A stretch of 64,000 nt of DNA, from positions 310,001 through 374,000 of the forward strand of contig NBAZ01000009.1 of the NCBI GenBank assembly GCA_002794735.1, written 5' to 3'. This stretch comes from Pyrrhoderma lamaoense (Eukaryota > Basidiomycota > Agaricomycetes > Hymenochaetales > Hymenochaetaceae). Position numbers and translations under genes: made by a program. This document shows, piece after piece, positions 46,450 to 58,123 of this stretch. Numbering within the stretch: position 1 is the stretch's first letter; every line of letters begins with the position of its first letter. The notes beneath the pieces were generated by a model. It was not told the DNA's origin and did not search any database. It saw nothing but the letters and a program-made list of their open reading frames with translations.

Positions 46450-48671
46450 ATGACCGACGAAAGGAGTGTTAACGGTTCAAATCAGTCCGGGTCCTTCACT
46501 GACGAGAAGGGAGCGTCTACCGAATTCGTGCATGGCAATATTGCTTCGTTAGATGTTGGACTTAGCCTCGTTGCGGGAACAGAGGATGAAGAGTTTACAC
46601 CTGAAGAGATGAGTCGAGTGAGACGGAAGATCGACTACTTCCTGCTTCCTATGTTATGTCTTATATATACAGGTAAGGCATCTGTCTCTTACAAGACCAA
46701 AATATTGGGAGCTAATTGAGATTCAAGTACAATTCATTGACAAGTGGGTTATTTCACTCTACACCGAGAACTGTGCTTCGTGATCCGCGCATGACTTCGC
46801 TTCTGCGGCTTCTATGGCTTCTTCTGCATCAAGGACGTAGCTTATTGACTCTCTACCCATAAATCTAGGGGAACACTGGCATCTTCCTCTATCCTAGGTC
46901 TACTGACAGACAACAAGCTCACGACGGATGAATTTAACACTCTGAGTTCTGCTTTTTACATAGGTTTGTTAATTTCCGAAAATATCGGAAGTATTGTAAC
47001 TTCTTAACAAAGTGTTGCAATGATCAACAGGCTACCTTGTCTTTTCCTGGCCACAGAATTGGGCACTTCAGAAATTGCCTGTTGGCAAGTGGTTAACGTT
47101 CAATATATTCCTGTGGTACGACTTTACATTGATTTCCGTGGAGACCATGCATTTCGAACTTATTGTACTCGCTTCAGGTGTCTATTTCTCGGGTTACATG
47201 CTGTATGCCACAACTTCGGAGGTCTCTGTAAGCATGATGCGTTGAGCGCGGTAGAAATCTTCTAATGATACTCATGTTATTCTATTAGTTATTTTGCGCT
47301 TCCTTCTCGGGGCGTCAGAAGGAAGTATCACAGCAGGCCTTATGCTTGTCTGTTCTATGTTCTATACCCGGACCGAAATTGGGGAACGTCTTGGGTGGAC
47401 TTTCCAATGTAATGGCTTGGCCGTCATTGTCTCTGGATTCTTACAATTTGGAATGGTTCATGCAGACCCCAACGGGAAGCCGCGGCAGTGGCAATGGCTC
47501 ATGATCGCAACTGCTTTAATTACTTTCGTACCTTTTACTCTCTTCCTCTTCCTTTTTCCGGACAACCCTACTACCGTACGATGGCTTTCGCCGCGTGAGC
47601 GAGCAATGGCAGTCCGTCGTATAGCCGAAAACCAGAATGGTATTGAGACTAAGAGTTGGAAGCGCTATCAAATGATAGAAGCGCTCAAAGACCCCAAGAC
47701 GTGGTTATTTGCGCTCTTTGCCGGGTTTGCGAGCTTGATAGGTGGCATTGGTGTGCAGTACTCTTTGCTTATCAAGAGTTTTGGGTTTACCACACTCCAG
47801 ACAACGCTTCTGAGTATTCCGAATGGCGTTGCCCAAATCATCGGCATCACTACTGCTTGTTACGCTCTCCGCCGGTTCCCAGTACGTATATTACTCGTGA
47901 TTCTGATCTTCGATATATATATATGGAGGACGGATAAACTGACTCCAAAAAACATAATATTATTAGAATTCCCGTTCGTGGATCGCTATTATTTCTTGGA
48001 TCCCAGCTATTCTTGCTTGTCTCATGGAGATCTGCATTCCACTTGAGAACAAAGTTGCACATCTCGTTGGAATATATCTACTTTGTGAGATGATCTTGAT
48101 TGAGTTTTTAATAATAAGCATTGAAAAGATTAACTTGAAACACCAGTCCTCGGAAGTTCTCCGGCGTTTATCATGACAATGTCGTGGGTAACATCAGCCG
48201 TGTCTGGACACACAAAGGTACGTTCATATTCACTTCTTAATTTCATCAATTTGTTAATTTTGTCTATATAATTGTTTGATATGAAACCTATATTTACCCG
48301 TTGACACTTAGAAAACGACGACAACTGCAGTGTTCCTTGTTGGTTATTCTCTAGGACAAATACTTTGTACTCAATACTGGAAGGATCAATATAAGCCCTC
48401 GAACCGTGTGCCTTTTGGCATTACCTTGATGTCGCATCTTTGTGCCATTCTCTGTACGCTTGCCACACGTTGGCTGCTTGCACGGGAGAACGCCCGCCGC
48501 GATGCACTTAAAGCGGAAGCACAACGTACAGGTAAGGGGCTTTCCGCGTTTGAGGAAACAGCGGAGGTCGAGACGGCCGACAAGGATGGAAAGGTTATCA
48601 AAATGCGTGTAGATAAGGCGTATCTTGACTTGACAGATAAAGAAAATCTTGCATTTAGATATGTTCTATGA
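46450..48671 (+). CDS. MFS transporter, Dal5/allantoate permease family
   Basis: Plasma-membrane carrier of the anion:cation symporter branch of the major facilitator superfamily. Start MTDERSVNGSNQSGSFTDEK, an acidic cytosolic head, then RRKIDYFLLPMLCLIY and VQFIDKGTLASSSILG. Later exons give TDNKLTTDEFNTLSSAFYIG, SWPQNWALQKLPVGKW, LRFLLGASEGSITAGLMLV, FYTRTEIGERLGWTFQ, LFPDNPTTVRWLSPRE, FGFTTLQTTLLSIPNGVAQI, MSWVTSAVSGHTK and GYSLGQILCTQYWKDQYKP. I can follow nine exons with consistent phases and no break to the stop at 48671. Twelve membrane helices are expected and most are visible. Relatives import allantoate, ureidosuccinate, vitamins or small organic acids; the substrate cannot be assigned here. 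Confidence 0.9.
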
Positions 48672-49627
48672 GGTGGACGCTTTTCAGGCTTCTTTTGTTG
48701 CTGATCTACAAACTTATACTTGATGAGTCTCACGGTCTTATTTTTTTCAATCACTCTTTGCTTTGCTTTGCTTTTCTTGTCTTTGCTGTCGGTCCATATG
48801 TTGCTTTCGTTTTTATGACATATTCATGTATCTCCTTGTCGCCCTCCTCGGGTCGGCCTAGGAGCTAATCACAATCTACATACAATTTTCTCATGTACAC
48901 ATACTATAATATGTAAACAATATATATGACATTTTTTATTAAATAATATTTCTTGACAAATTTGCCATCAAGAATTCCTTAGTGATGCATCAACATATAA
49001 CGTAGTGGAGAGTAGCACAACCGTCACAACTCACGGAGTAATAAGCCACTCTCTCCTTATGCTTACTCTGGAGTGGAAATAAGCCAATTGAATGATATGG
49101 AGCTCAGCGAGCTGATTAGTGATGATATTTGAGCTAGGACACTCAAACATATACTTAAATACTGACCATCCAATTCTGTCTTAGCAATCAATAGGCTTAA
49201 CGGTTTCTGGGTTTATCTTACTAAAGTTAGTCAAAGCCATAGCAAGGTAACCGTAATGGAGCACAATGTTATGGCACTGATGGCTTTCACTGTACTGTAC
49301 ATCGAATAAACTATATGAATAGTTAATCTCATTACAAGACATCTCATCGTTGTGCGTCACTGCTGTTATACATAAATTTGGAATTATCCTATCCATAAAG
49401 TCAGTGTTTTTAGTTTGTATGCGTAGGATGATTTAGTGGCCACGCTTACAAGTATCATTGTATAGTATCTACCTTTCTGCACCAAATGTTTGTGTAAATA
49501 AATCAATCAATGAGATGTTGCTGACTTTAATGTTGAGTGTAACTCGATGATTACGTAGTATGATTTAGGGCCGGTAATAACGGGTCTCCTTCAATGTTTG
49601 TCCAACTGGGTACTGCCTCGACTAACA
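48672..49627. other. Intergenic region before SWI3
   Basis: AT-rich; contains the transporter 3' flank (pyrimidine-rich, about 48690-48860) and the promoter of the SWI3-like gene. Short frames on both strands show no motif. Confidence 0.45.
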
Positions 49628-51753
49628 ATGGACTCACCGAAGCGGTCAGGCTCACCGTCGTCTACGACTCAAGGCCAACAAGAAATCAAACGCGTCAAAC
49701 TGACGGTAACAGAGCAAAACCAGGGCGTTGTGCCTGTAGACCCCGAAAATGCGCCTGGAAAGCGTTCAGAGCTAGAGCCTATTCAGTCTACAGACATCGC
49801 GAATTTACCTGCGGAAACTGGGAATGATGCGCCTCCAGAGACTAGTGCCGGGAGTACGGACACAAAGGTAAAAGTGCAGGGAGAAGGTGACGAAGATGGT
49901 GGAGATGTGTCAATGGGTGAAGGAGGAGATGATGAAGCTGACTCCGGGGACGACAATGACGACGAAGACCCAGCTCAGCAGGAGGCGACGCGTTTAAGAC
50001 TAGAAGAACAAGCACGAAAATACTTAGCTGCCCAGACTCATGAAGTCATTATCCCTTCCTATGCTGCTTGGTTTGATATGGCGAAGATTCACGCCGTTGA
50101 ACGTCGAGCGCTCCCGAATTCTTCAACTCCCGCAATCGGTCAAAGACTCCTTCAATATACAAGGACTACCGTGACTTTATGATTAACACGTATAGGTTAC
50201 GGCCAAGCGAATATCTCACTTTCACTGCGTGTAGAAGAAACTTAGCTGGTGATGTTTGTGCTATCATGCGAGTTCATGCCTTTTTGGAACAGTGGGGTTT
50301 AATAAACTACCAGGTTAGTCTTGTTTTTCTATCTTCCGGTTAAGTAAAGCTAAGCAAAATATAGGTGGACCCAGAAACACGACCTGCGACATTGGCACCT
50401 CCATTCACAGGACATTTTCGGGTCATACTCGATACTCCACGCGGTCTACAGTCACTACATCCTGGAACAAGGCCCAATCCCAAAGAAGCTGCTACTGCAA
50501 ATGGGACATCTAAGCCCTCAACTGCCTCTAGCTCCGCATCCCTTGATCTTCGCTCGAATATCTACCAAACAACTGCAAAGGCTTCGCGAGAAGTAACTTC
50601 TTCTGAAGCCACAGCACTCGCTAACGGTGCTTCTCCCGGACCACGCAGTGCTAGTTTTTCTTGCGATACGTGCGGAGTGGACTGCACTCCGGTTCGTTAC
50701 CATTCCTTGAAGCAAACGAACTTCGAATTATGTCCTCCCTGTTACTTGGATGGTCGCTTCCCCTCAACAATGTTCAGTGGTGACTTTGTTAAGGTCACAT
50801 CCTCTCAGGGCAATGCCACCGATGATGGGTGGACGGATCAGGAAATTTTATTGCTTCTTGAAGGTGTTGAAATGTACGATGACGACTGGACTCTGATTGA
50901 AGAACACGTAGGTACAAGATCCGCTCAACAATGTATCCGGAAATTCTTGGAGCTCCCAATTGAAGACCCATATCTTGAGGCTGAGAGTGAAGGAGCTAAG
51001 GGTCCATTACGTTACGCACGAGTTCCGTTCGAACAAGCTGATAATCCGGTCATGAGTGTTGTTGCTTTCTTAGCTGGAGTCGTCGGACCCGGAGTTGCAG
51101 CGGAGGCGGCGAAGACGGCACTGCACGATCTTACTGATGGAAGCAAGGAGAAACTAGATGGTACTGAAAAATCGAATGGTGTTGAAAATAATGAGAACGA
51201 ATCAGAACAAAAGCCAGAAAGCCTTGCAGAACCCATTGCTGCGACTGGGGAGGGTGAGGATGCTATGGCTGTTGATGGGCCTGATGGCAATAGTGCAAAT
51301 GGTTCTCAGCCATCAAAGTCTATCCCACATTCAAAAGTTCAAAGGGCGGCAAAACTTGCACTACAATCATCTGCAAAAGCAGCTCAAGCTTTAGCAGATG
51401 CAGAAGCATCGAACATCCGGGAAGCACTTGCACAATTGATTAAGCTCACACTGACTCGCCTTGAGTTGAAGATGTCGCAATTCGAGGAGATGGAAAGTGT
51501 GTTAGAAGAAGAAAGGAGAGCCCTTGCCTCACAGAGACTTGCCTTAGCAAACGAACGTGCGAATGTGAAGCGTACGCTTGAGACTGTAAGAGCAGAGCTA
51601 GCGAAGAACGGTGGTACAGCGGCTGCTGCAACAGCATTGGCACAAGGAATGAGCAGTACACAAGGGACAAAAGCGATGGCTGTTGATAGTACCACAGCTA
51701 TGGGAGATGAAAATGGGCCTTCAACTGCAGGCAACTTTCAGCAGATTGGTTGA
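49628..51753 (+). CDS. SWI3: SWI/SNF-RSC core subunit, SWIRM-ZZ-SANT protein
   Basis: Orthologue group of yeast Swi3/Rsc8 and animal SMARCC: scaffold of nucleosome-remodelling complexes in the nucleus. The start is [20 protein letters not shown]. After an acidic region the SWIRM domain (roughly residues 135-230) reads [39 protein letters not shown] and [23 protein letters not shown]-type finger follows (CDTCGVDC...CPPCYLDG), then a SANT domain, [20 protein letters not shown]. The C-terminal coiled coil includes [20 protein letters not shown]. One intron (about 50313-50365) keeps frame. A single-base deficit at CTCCCGAATTC (about 50112-50117) breaks the frame inside the conserved [12 protein letters not shown] block; I take it as a probable sequence error. 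I cannot decide between SWI/SNF and RSC. Confidence 0.92.
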
Positions 51754-52237
51754 AATATAATCTGTGTTTTTGTTGAAATCGTGTACCTCTGATATACAAC
51801 ATGTAAACTTCTGTTTTGTTCTCCTTGTGTTTTTTCTGCTGTCTTCTTTCCCTTTTCCTTTTTTTACAGTAAATTACTTCTTTGATATCTGTTGCCAGTA
51901 TATTTATCCCTTCGTTCCGGTTTCTCAATAGCTCTTTCTGTGCCACGAATACTTAGAGCGAAAATTATAATTAAATCTGATCTTAAAGGGAAGAGAATCC
52001 ATTAGTAATCGTGTTTTATTCTGTTTGCGTTTTTGGTCTCAAACGCCGATCACAATTTTTATTCTGCGGGTTAAGATACACGGCCACCCGAGTCATATAG
52101 TACTGACGAAAGTCGAAATTTGTGGTCTTTGCTGGTAATAACCACATGAAAACCCGAGCGTGATTCAAGTAAGCAATAACATACTTTTTGTGATCATACT
52201 GGTTTATAAATTCGCGTCGTTTTAGCTTGCACTACGT
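51754..52237. other. Intergenic region
   Basis: Between the SWI3-like gene and the PPR-like gene, same strand. The first 150 bp are T-rich (poly-pyrimidine 3' flank). No gene seen. Confidence 0.45.
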
Positions 52238-54512
52238 ATGTCCACTTTGTCGAGAGGACTACGCCAATATAAAATCCTATTACCAGTACGAGCTCACCTC
52301 CAGGTCGAATTCATTCAACACCAAATTCGCGGCATCTCACTATGTCTAAGGCCGGAAGATCTTCAATCGGGACAGTTGTTCCAGAATTACAATCAAACAC
52401 GCTTGTTGAGCTGGAACACTCTTTCATTTCCTCCAAGTCCTCCCAGTAACATACAGCCTGAAGAACCGGACGCTTCTCATGCAGCATTCTTAGAAGAAGC
52501 TGGTGAAGAATATGGATATCATATGCCGATAAAGAGCCTGCCGAACCACCAAGTTCTGAGGCCCAATCGCAATCGCACCTTACCTTGGAAAGCGTGTCAG
52601 CAGAACTACAAGTCCTTCTTCGTTTGTTGTCGAGACAGGAATTGAGTACTGCACTCGCGATAAAGGAGGAATATGATCGTCTTGGTGTGCATCTTGATAA
52701 ACAGAATTGTATTCGCGGATTACGCACTAGCCGAACTCGAGGTTCGTGATTCTACAGAGATGTCTGACTTATCGACTCGAACTCGTAGGTTTCTAGCATG
52801 GTGGTCTTTAGTCCCTCTGAGTTCTTGTCAAACCAAGGTCATGCAAGTTTCTTCGAAGCTTATGGAGGACTTCAAGTTTGAAATCCTTTACTTATGGGTT
52901 TCTGCCGTTTGTGCTCCGAGGCGCATGATTTGTTACTCTTCCGTAGTGCTGTTCTAAATTCTAGAATGCTCCCACATATTATACATTTTGGAGAGGTTAA
53001 AGCGACGACGGCACTTCTGATTAAGCTGAAGTCAGAATTGGGAGGATGGGTGCGGGAGAAGAGATAAAAACTGAATTAAGAAACTTGTTTGCCAAGATAC
53101 ACTTTCTATCAGGTCGTAAGGAGCTTTCTGAACTTCTGCTTAATAGACAAAGCCTGAATTCTTCGACTGCCTCTACATCTACCAACACATTCGAACTCCC
53201 GACCCAAACAGAAAAACTGCGGTCTTCCACCTCCCTCGCCCTGGAATTACGCGCAATCAGATATTGCCTTCTTACAGGCACGCATCCTAAGAAATTTTCT
53301 ATGTTTATATCGCGTTTCATCCAAGCATATGAAAGTCTTGGGAGGCGTTCTCGTGCAATCCACTACCTACGGAAACGCTTTCTTATAGATGCGCCAATAG
53401 CACTACGAGCTAGCTGGGTTGCAGGGGAACAACACTTTTTGGCTACTCGTGATAAACCGCTGGCTGGACTGCGGATTTTCTTCCAATACTGTACTTCTGA
53501 TCCGATTCTTGAAGCGGAATGCAAACGAGTTCTAAAAGCTCACAGAAACATTGGTAAATTCAAACGTTCTCAAATAGATTGGAAATCCGCTAGTACTTCA
53601 AAGACGATTGATGTTAAGTGGAAATCTTGGCCGTCATCTACAAGTGTACATCTAGCATGGAAGTTTATTCTTAAACTCTCGAAAACAAGTGAACTGGAGC
53701 GACTTTATCGGGCTGCACTAAGTCAAGCTCATGCTTCATTCTCAGATTCTTTGCAAATACCGGAGGTTCTGCAGAAAGCCGTACACAATACCCCGGAAGC
53801 TAATACTGATAATAAGACTCAGGAACATTTGACATTAGCCGTAGATTATTCACAAACTTCGACTTCAGTCTTTCAGATTCCTGCCGTTCCCTACAATGCT
53901 CGATTATACTTCCATCGGTCTCTTTTTCATCATTTCACCGTTGCACTCGCAACTCGAGTTTCTCCGAGTCTTGGTCTGCAAGTTATAGCCGATATGGAGA
54001 AGATGGGATTATCCCCAGCCCTGGATACCTGGATTGCATGTGCTGGAGCCTTAGCTCGGTCTGGTGATGTGAAAGGAGCTATCAATGCTTTGAAGCACAT
54101 CGAATCCGGTGTAGGTACAAAGAACTCTGAGAAGGCCGAATCAATTCCGGACAATGAGGCTCTAGATAGTCCGAGTCCAACTGACAATACAACTACTTTT
54201 GATATGGTCAAGAAGGGAGCGAAACACCAAAAGACCTTACAGAAAGCCTATAATAGTGTCTTGAGAGGGTTTGTGGAAGTGGGGCTATTTGCTCAGTCTC
54301 GTGAACTTGGGCATAGGATGTTGGACCTGAACTTGATGAATGATGGTACAAAATCCATTTTGCGAAGAATGGTGAAGCTTGAGGCGAATTGGGATAGCAT
54401 GCTTGGCAGTCCAGGGACTCATGTGAAGTCGAAATATCGTTATATGGATGTTTCTGGTCATCGGTTGAAAGCCGACAGGGATAGGGCTTCGTGGGTTCAT
54501 AGACATGCATGA
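52238..54512 (+). CDS. PPR-like, probably mitochondrial protein (5' half with frame breaks)
   Basis: The 3' part (53046-54512) is one open exon of 488 codons. It contains helical hairpins such as QVIADMEKMGLSPALDTWIA and ALARSGDVKGAINALKHIE, which fit pentatricopeptide repeats. The coding frame clearly extends upstream. Segments MSTLSRGLRQYKILLPVRAH, QSHLTLESVSAELQVLLRLL, LSTRTRRFLAWWSLVP, FRSAVLNSRMLPHIIHFGEV and LIKLKSELGGWVRE are protein-like and in order, but lie in three frames. Breaks fall near 52515, 52705, 52825 and 53055, and an in-frame TGA sits near 52879. The Arg-rich N-terminus resembles a mitochondrial targeting sequence. PPR proteins bind organelle RNA; that role is inferred. 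Either sequence errors or incipient decay explain the breaks; the intact 488-codon exon favours errors. Confidence 0.6.
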
Positions 54513-54996
54513 TCTGGGGAAAACATAGGTCTATTCTCATCTTATTGTACTATGTATGTGATAATTTCTTTGTTTATATTCTTATCACCTTGTTTTGAGA
54601 GTAATAACAGATTGAACGTCTGCAAACAGTCAGTGAATTTTCGCTCCGATATTGCAACTGCATACATGGGTGAAATTTGTAATAGCACAAGAGATAAATG
54701 AATGTTCTAGATGTACTACACGAGAGCATCTTTGAACTGTTATAATTCTTTCATGTGTTCTTTTTTCGATTAACCCCTTCTCTTCTTACAGCCGTACCTA
54801 TACACGCACGTAGAAGCAGACAACGAAAAGGAAGAGAAAAGAAGGGAGGAATCATCAGTCATCTCAGATATACAAATCAGATTTGAATGAGCATGCTTCG
54901 TTGTCGGTGACATACAACTTGCAGCCCAAGATGCGTGATACTCACAAGCTAAATAGGCAATCGGCTATGACTGGGACTACAATAGGAGCTTGAGTT
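54513..54996. other. Intergenic region
   Basis: 3' flank of the PPR-like gene; no coding signal seen on either strand. Confidence 0.4.
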
Positions 54997-55331
54997 CTAT
55001 CCTCTTTCTTGGCCTCTGAGGATGTGATCCGGTGAGCCTCGTAAGAAGAGAAAGACGAAGATCAGTACAACACAAAAAGTAAGAGTAATTGGTTCAGGGG
55101 GTAGAGGCTTACCAGGTCGCCGTGACTAAAAGGGTGTCACAAGCAATTGGATCCCTTCCAAACGTCTTGGCCCCCACAAATATACATGGATTCAAGATCT
55201 TCATGCTTAATTGATGGAGAAGTGCTAGATGAAGTCGTTGAAGTAGAGATCGTGAGGGCTACTCCTCGATTAATGAAAACAAAAACAAGAACTGCTGTCA
55301 GGATCTTGAAGGTGTTTTTGGGATATCTCAT
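54997..55331 (-). CDS. Possible small membrane/secreted protein
   Basis: Speculative gene on the minus strand. An ATG at 55331 opens 64 codons with a hydrophobic stretch like a signal peptide, FKILTAVLVFVFINRGVA, then a Ser/Thr-rich part and CGGQDVWKGSNC before a stop at 55137. Directly downstream another frame (about 55109-54997) encodes a clear membrane helix, ITLTFCVVLIFVFLFL, followed by RGSPDHILRGQERG and a stop. A GTATAT..TTTTAG intron of 60 nt could connect the two, but the phase does not fit as written. It could be one small bitopic protein with an unresolved junction, or two chance frames. Confidence 0.28.
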
Positions 55332-56565
55332 ACTGACTGTCGTGAGTGGAAGATGGGAAAAGGGGGAGGGCTATATTCCCCCCTATATACTACTCTCATT
55401 CTTATATCTTCATTGGTTCTTAGTTCATCTTTGTACCTAATGGTGTAATTCTTCTTTATGAGGACCAGACCATACGGGCACTCCAAGAAGAAGAATGATA
55501 GCAACGGTCTAGATCCTTGTCTGATAGAATATCTGAGAGATATGATCACCTGCAAGGTGGCGCGGTTTGTATGTCTTTTTTTCGACGATATATAAATTGA
55601 TACGAAACGAAGAAAAGATCCAAGTTAGCATCTGTCAATCGCGCTTAGATATGTCCTAGAGCGCGAAACTGATAAAAGGGGAGAAATGATCCAATAATAC
55701 ACCTCAAATAGAACACAGAGGGGGTTTGTGTATCACTGTACTATCTAGGCTACCATACTGTGCATTAACGTTGATATCACTTGGAGTTCGAATTGGAGCT
55801 GCAGGCGCAGAAGGAACCAAGATCACTTCATAGATTTTTTGTCAAAAGGTTGAGAAGGGCCAACTAACCTTCTAGCCCAAAAGTTACTGAGGTGAAGTCT
55901 CTCACATTTGTCAAAGAATATCAAACGTCTTGGTTGAAATGAATTACGCCCGCGGTAGTGGCATTGGTACCGATACTTTCTGGAGTTATGGAAACGTGAA
56001 AAATTACTCCGAGGGGGTCAGGAAACATTGCAAATCCGATACAAGCGTGGCTTGAAGCCAACACAGTTTTTGATGAATAGTCGGAGTGTTCGGTGTTTTC
56101 GGTAAAGTTGTTACTATCGTGCTATTTCGAGTTGTTGTATACCTTTTGAAATAAGGAACCTACGAGATGATCGTCTGAGGTCATGCGGTACCGAGGCATA
56201 ATTTAAAAATAACATCTACAAGAGTTCAAGATGGCCATAAACTCGAGTTAACACTGACATCAATATACGTTGATGTTGATTTCTCCGGGTCCTCCTTAGT
56301 TCGAGAGATCCTTTGAAAAATTCCTAATGTTAAGACTTATGACGTATATGATCAGCTTTAAACAGAATTCGTATAAGAATTGGTATCGATGTATGGCAAT
56401 GAATGATAGTAAACGCTAGAATACAATCTTGCTATAACTTAGTACAAGGGCTTGGTTAAAAACCAGGCTAAATGTAATTTTATAAGTAACACGCACGCAC
56501 CCTTCCTCAGAACCATCAACCGTTTTCATCACTATCCAATTGAATTGTAAAGAAGTTAAAATACT
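55332..56565. other. Gene-poor region
   Basis: 1.2 kb without a supported gene. A palindromic-looking stretch around 56250-56275 (CATCAATATACGTTGATGTTGAT) is the only structure noted. It should include the promoter of the TUDOR gene. Confidence 0.4.
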
Positions 56566-57917
56566 ATGGCAAAGAACGACGATAAATACACGGATCCAGG
56601 TATTTATAAGAAATTATAGAACGGTAAAGTTGCAGGAAATGTTGACCATGACTGATACCTAGAGCTTCGTACGGAAATTAAGGAAAAGGTTCAGGCTTCA
56701 GACAAGGGAGGTCAACCTGGGTACTATATGCCTTAAACAACGTACATATCAATATCACTGATTGCTGCTTGATGTAGGCAATGGTCCGCTCGTAAAGCTC
56801 AGGTAAGATTTTCGCTCTTCTATCACATGAAAGAGTTACATCTTCGAGTGGCACATATAGATGATGGCCCAGGAATACAAGAAAGAGATGCAACAGCGTG
56901 GAGAAGAACCATACACAACGGACAAGTCTGAACAATCAGAGAGTCAAAAACATCTTTCTGACTGGACAAAAGAGGAGTGGCAAACAAGTGATGGCTCTGC
57001 TAACGCGAAGCAGGAAGACGGATCAATGAAAAGATACCTCCCGAAGAAGGCTTGGGAGAACATGTCTGAGGAAGAAAAGCGGGAGACAGAAGCCAAGAAA
57101 ACAGAAGGCGGGAAGGAAGGGAAGCAGGTTAGTTCTTCTAGCTGCAGCCCTTGCGATGATTATTCTATCATGTGCCTTATCACTAACTAGTTTAATTTTA
57201 ATTTTAGTTCGTGTCTAACACAGATACAGCTAAGAAGGCAAGGAAAAATGCTCAAGAACACGGGGAGATGACATTGAAGATGATGAAGAGGATAAGGCGA
57301 AAGGAGATGACGCGGATAACAAGACTTCCACGAAGCGTGGCAGAAAGCACAAGCGCGATGAAAATGGGGCACCGAAAAAGCTAATGGGACCCAAGAGAAC
57401 GAAGTAGAAGTCATAGAAGGAGATCGTAACGATGTCGATGATGGAGATGAACAGCCAGATGGACCTGCTGTAAAACAAGCCAAAGGGAACAACGGACGAA
57501 AGCGTACTACGAAGGCAAAGTCCGATGTCAAAGAGAAAAATTCGGAGACAAACAAGGCAAACGGAAGCAATGATACTGAAGATGGAAGGCAGACGAAGAA
57601 TAACGAAAACTCGAAAGAAGCTGATGATAGCCACGGAAAACCGAAGTGCATCTCGTTTGCCATCAAAGGGGCAGAAGGTTTTCTGGAGAGCTTCACCGGG
57701 ATGGTGTGAAGGTATCTGAATTTTAAAAGTTGGGTGCAACTAAAAATCACAGCTAACATTGATCAAATCCAAAGGAACTGTCATTGAAGTAGCACATTCG
57801 GAGACGGAGATTGACGGGGTGCACGCGAAGGCTTCAAAGGATGACCCACGAATTATACTAGAAAGCTCAAAATCTGGAAAAAAGGCTGTACACAAACCTA
57901 GTGCTGTTTATTTTTAA
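56566..57917 (+). CDS. DUF5872 and Hva1-TUDOR domain protein
   Basis: Small exons give MAKNDDKYTDPG, LRTEIKEKVQASDKGGQPG, QWSARKAQ, then MMAQEYKKEMQQRGEEPY and LSDWTKEEWQTSDGSANAK...RYLPKKAWENMSEEEKRE. This TDP-LR-E-IK...GGQPGQWSARKAQ pattern is the DUF5872 family. A long Lys/Glu/Asp-rich low-complexity middle follows. The C-terminus KGQKVFWRASPGWCEGTVIE, ASKDDPRIILESSKSGKKAV, HKPSAVYF is a hypervirulence-associated-protein TUDOR domain. The gene name of that family comes from other fungi and says nothing about this organism. The low-complexity middle changes frame three times (about 57262, 57376, 57636), each in or beside a short G or A run. Probably nuclear, by composition only. Confidence 0.75.
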
Positions 57918-58123
57918 CTGGATGAAGATGTTTACGTATTGCATTGTTAGTATGATAGCTTGCAGACAGACAGACAGACAGATTTGTTATCTTTATAAAT
58001 GCACAACTACCAATCTTACAAATTGAACAAAACCTTCAAGCCTTGATGTATAGATTATATGTTAGAGTTAAAGTCAATGCATTGAGAACAGGCACTGACA
58101 AAGATAAATCATAGTCATGGTAA

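Noticed and set aside
51384..51734. Minus-strand frame of 116 codons over the SWI3-like gene
   Set aside because: Shadow of the Ala/Glu-rich coiled coil in the plus-strand gene, with no motif of its own.
57187..57759. Two minus-strand frames of 169 and 190 codons, rich in Phe, Ser and Leu
   Set aside because: They are the reverse of the Lys/Glu/Asp-rich linker of the TUDOR gene; purine-rich coding DNA rarely gives stops on the other strand.
57963..57982. CAGA tetranucleotide run
   Set aside because: A short microsatellite of about four to five units in a 3' flank; common and not informative.
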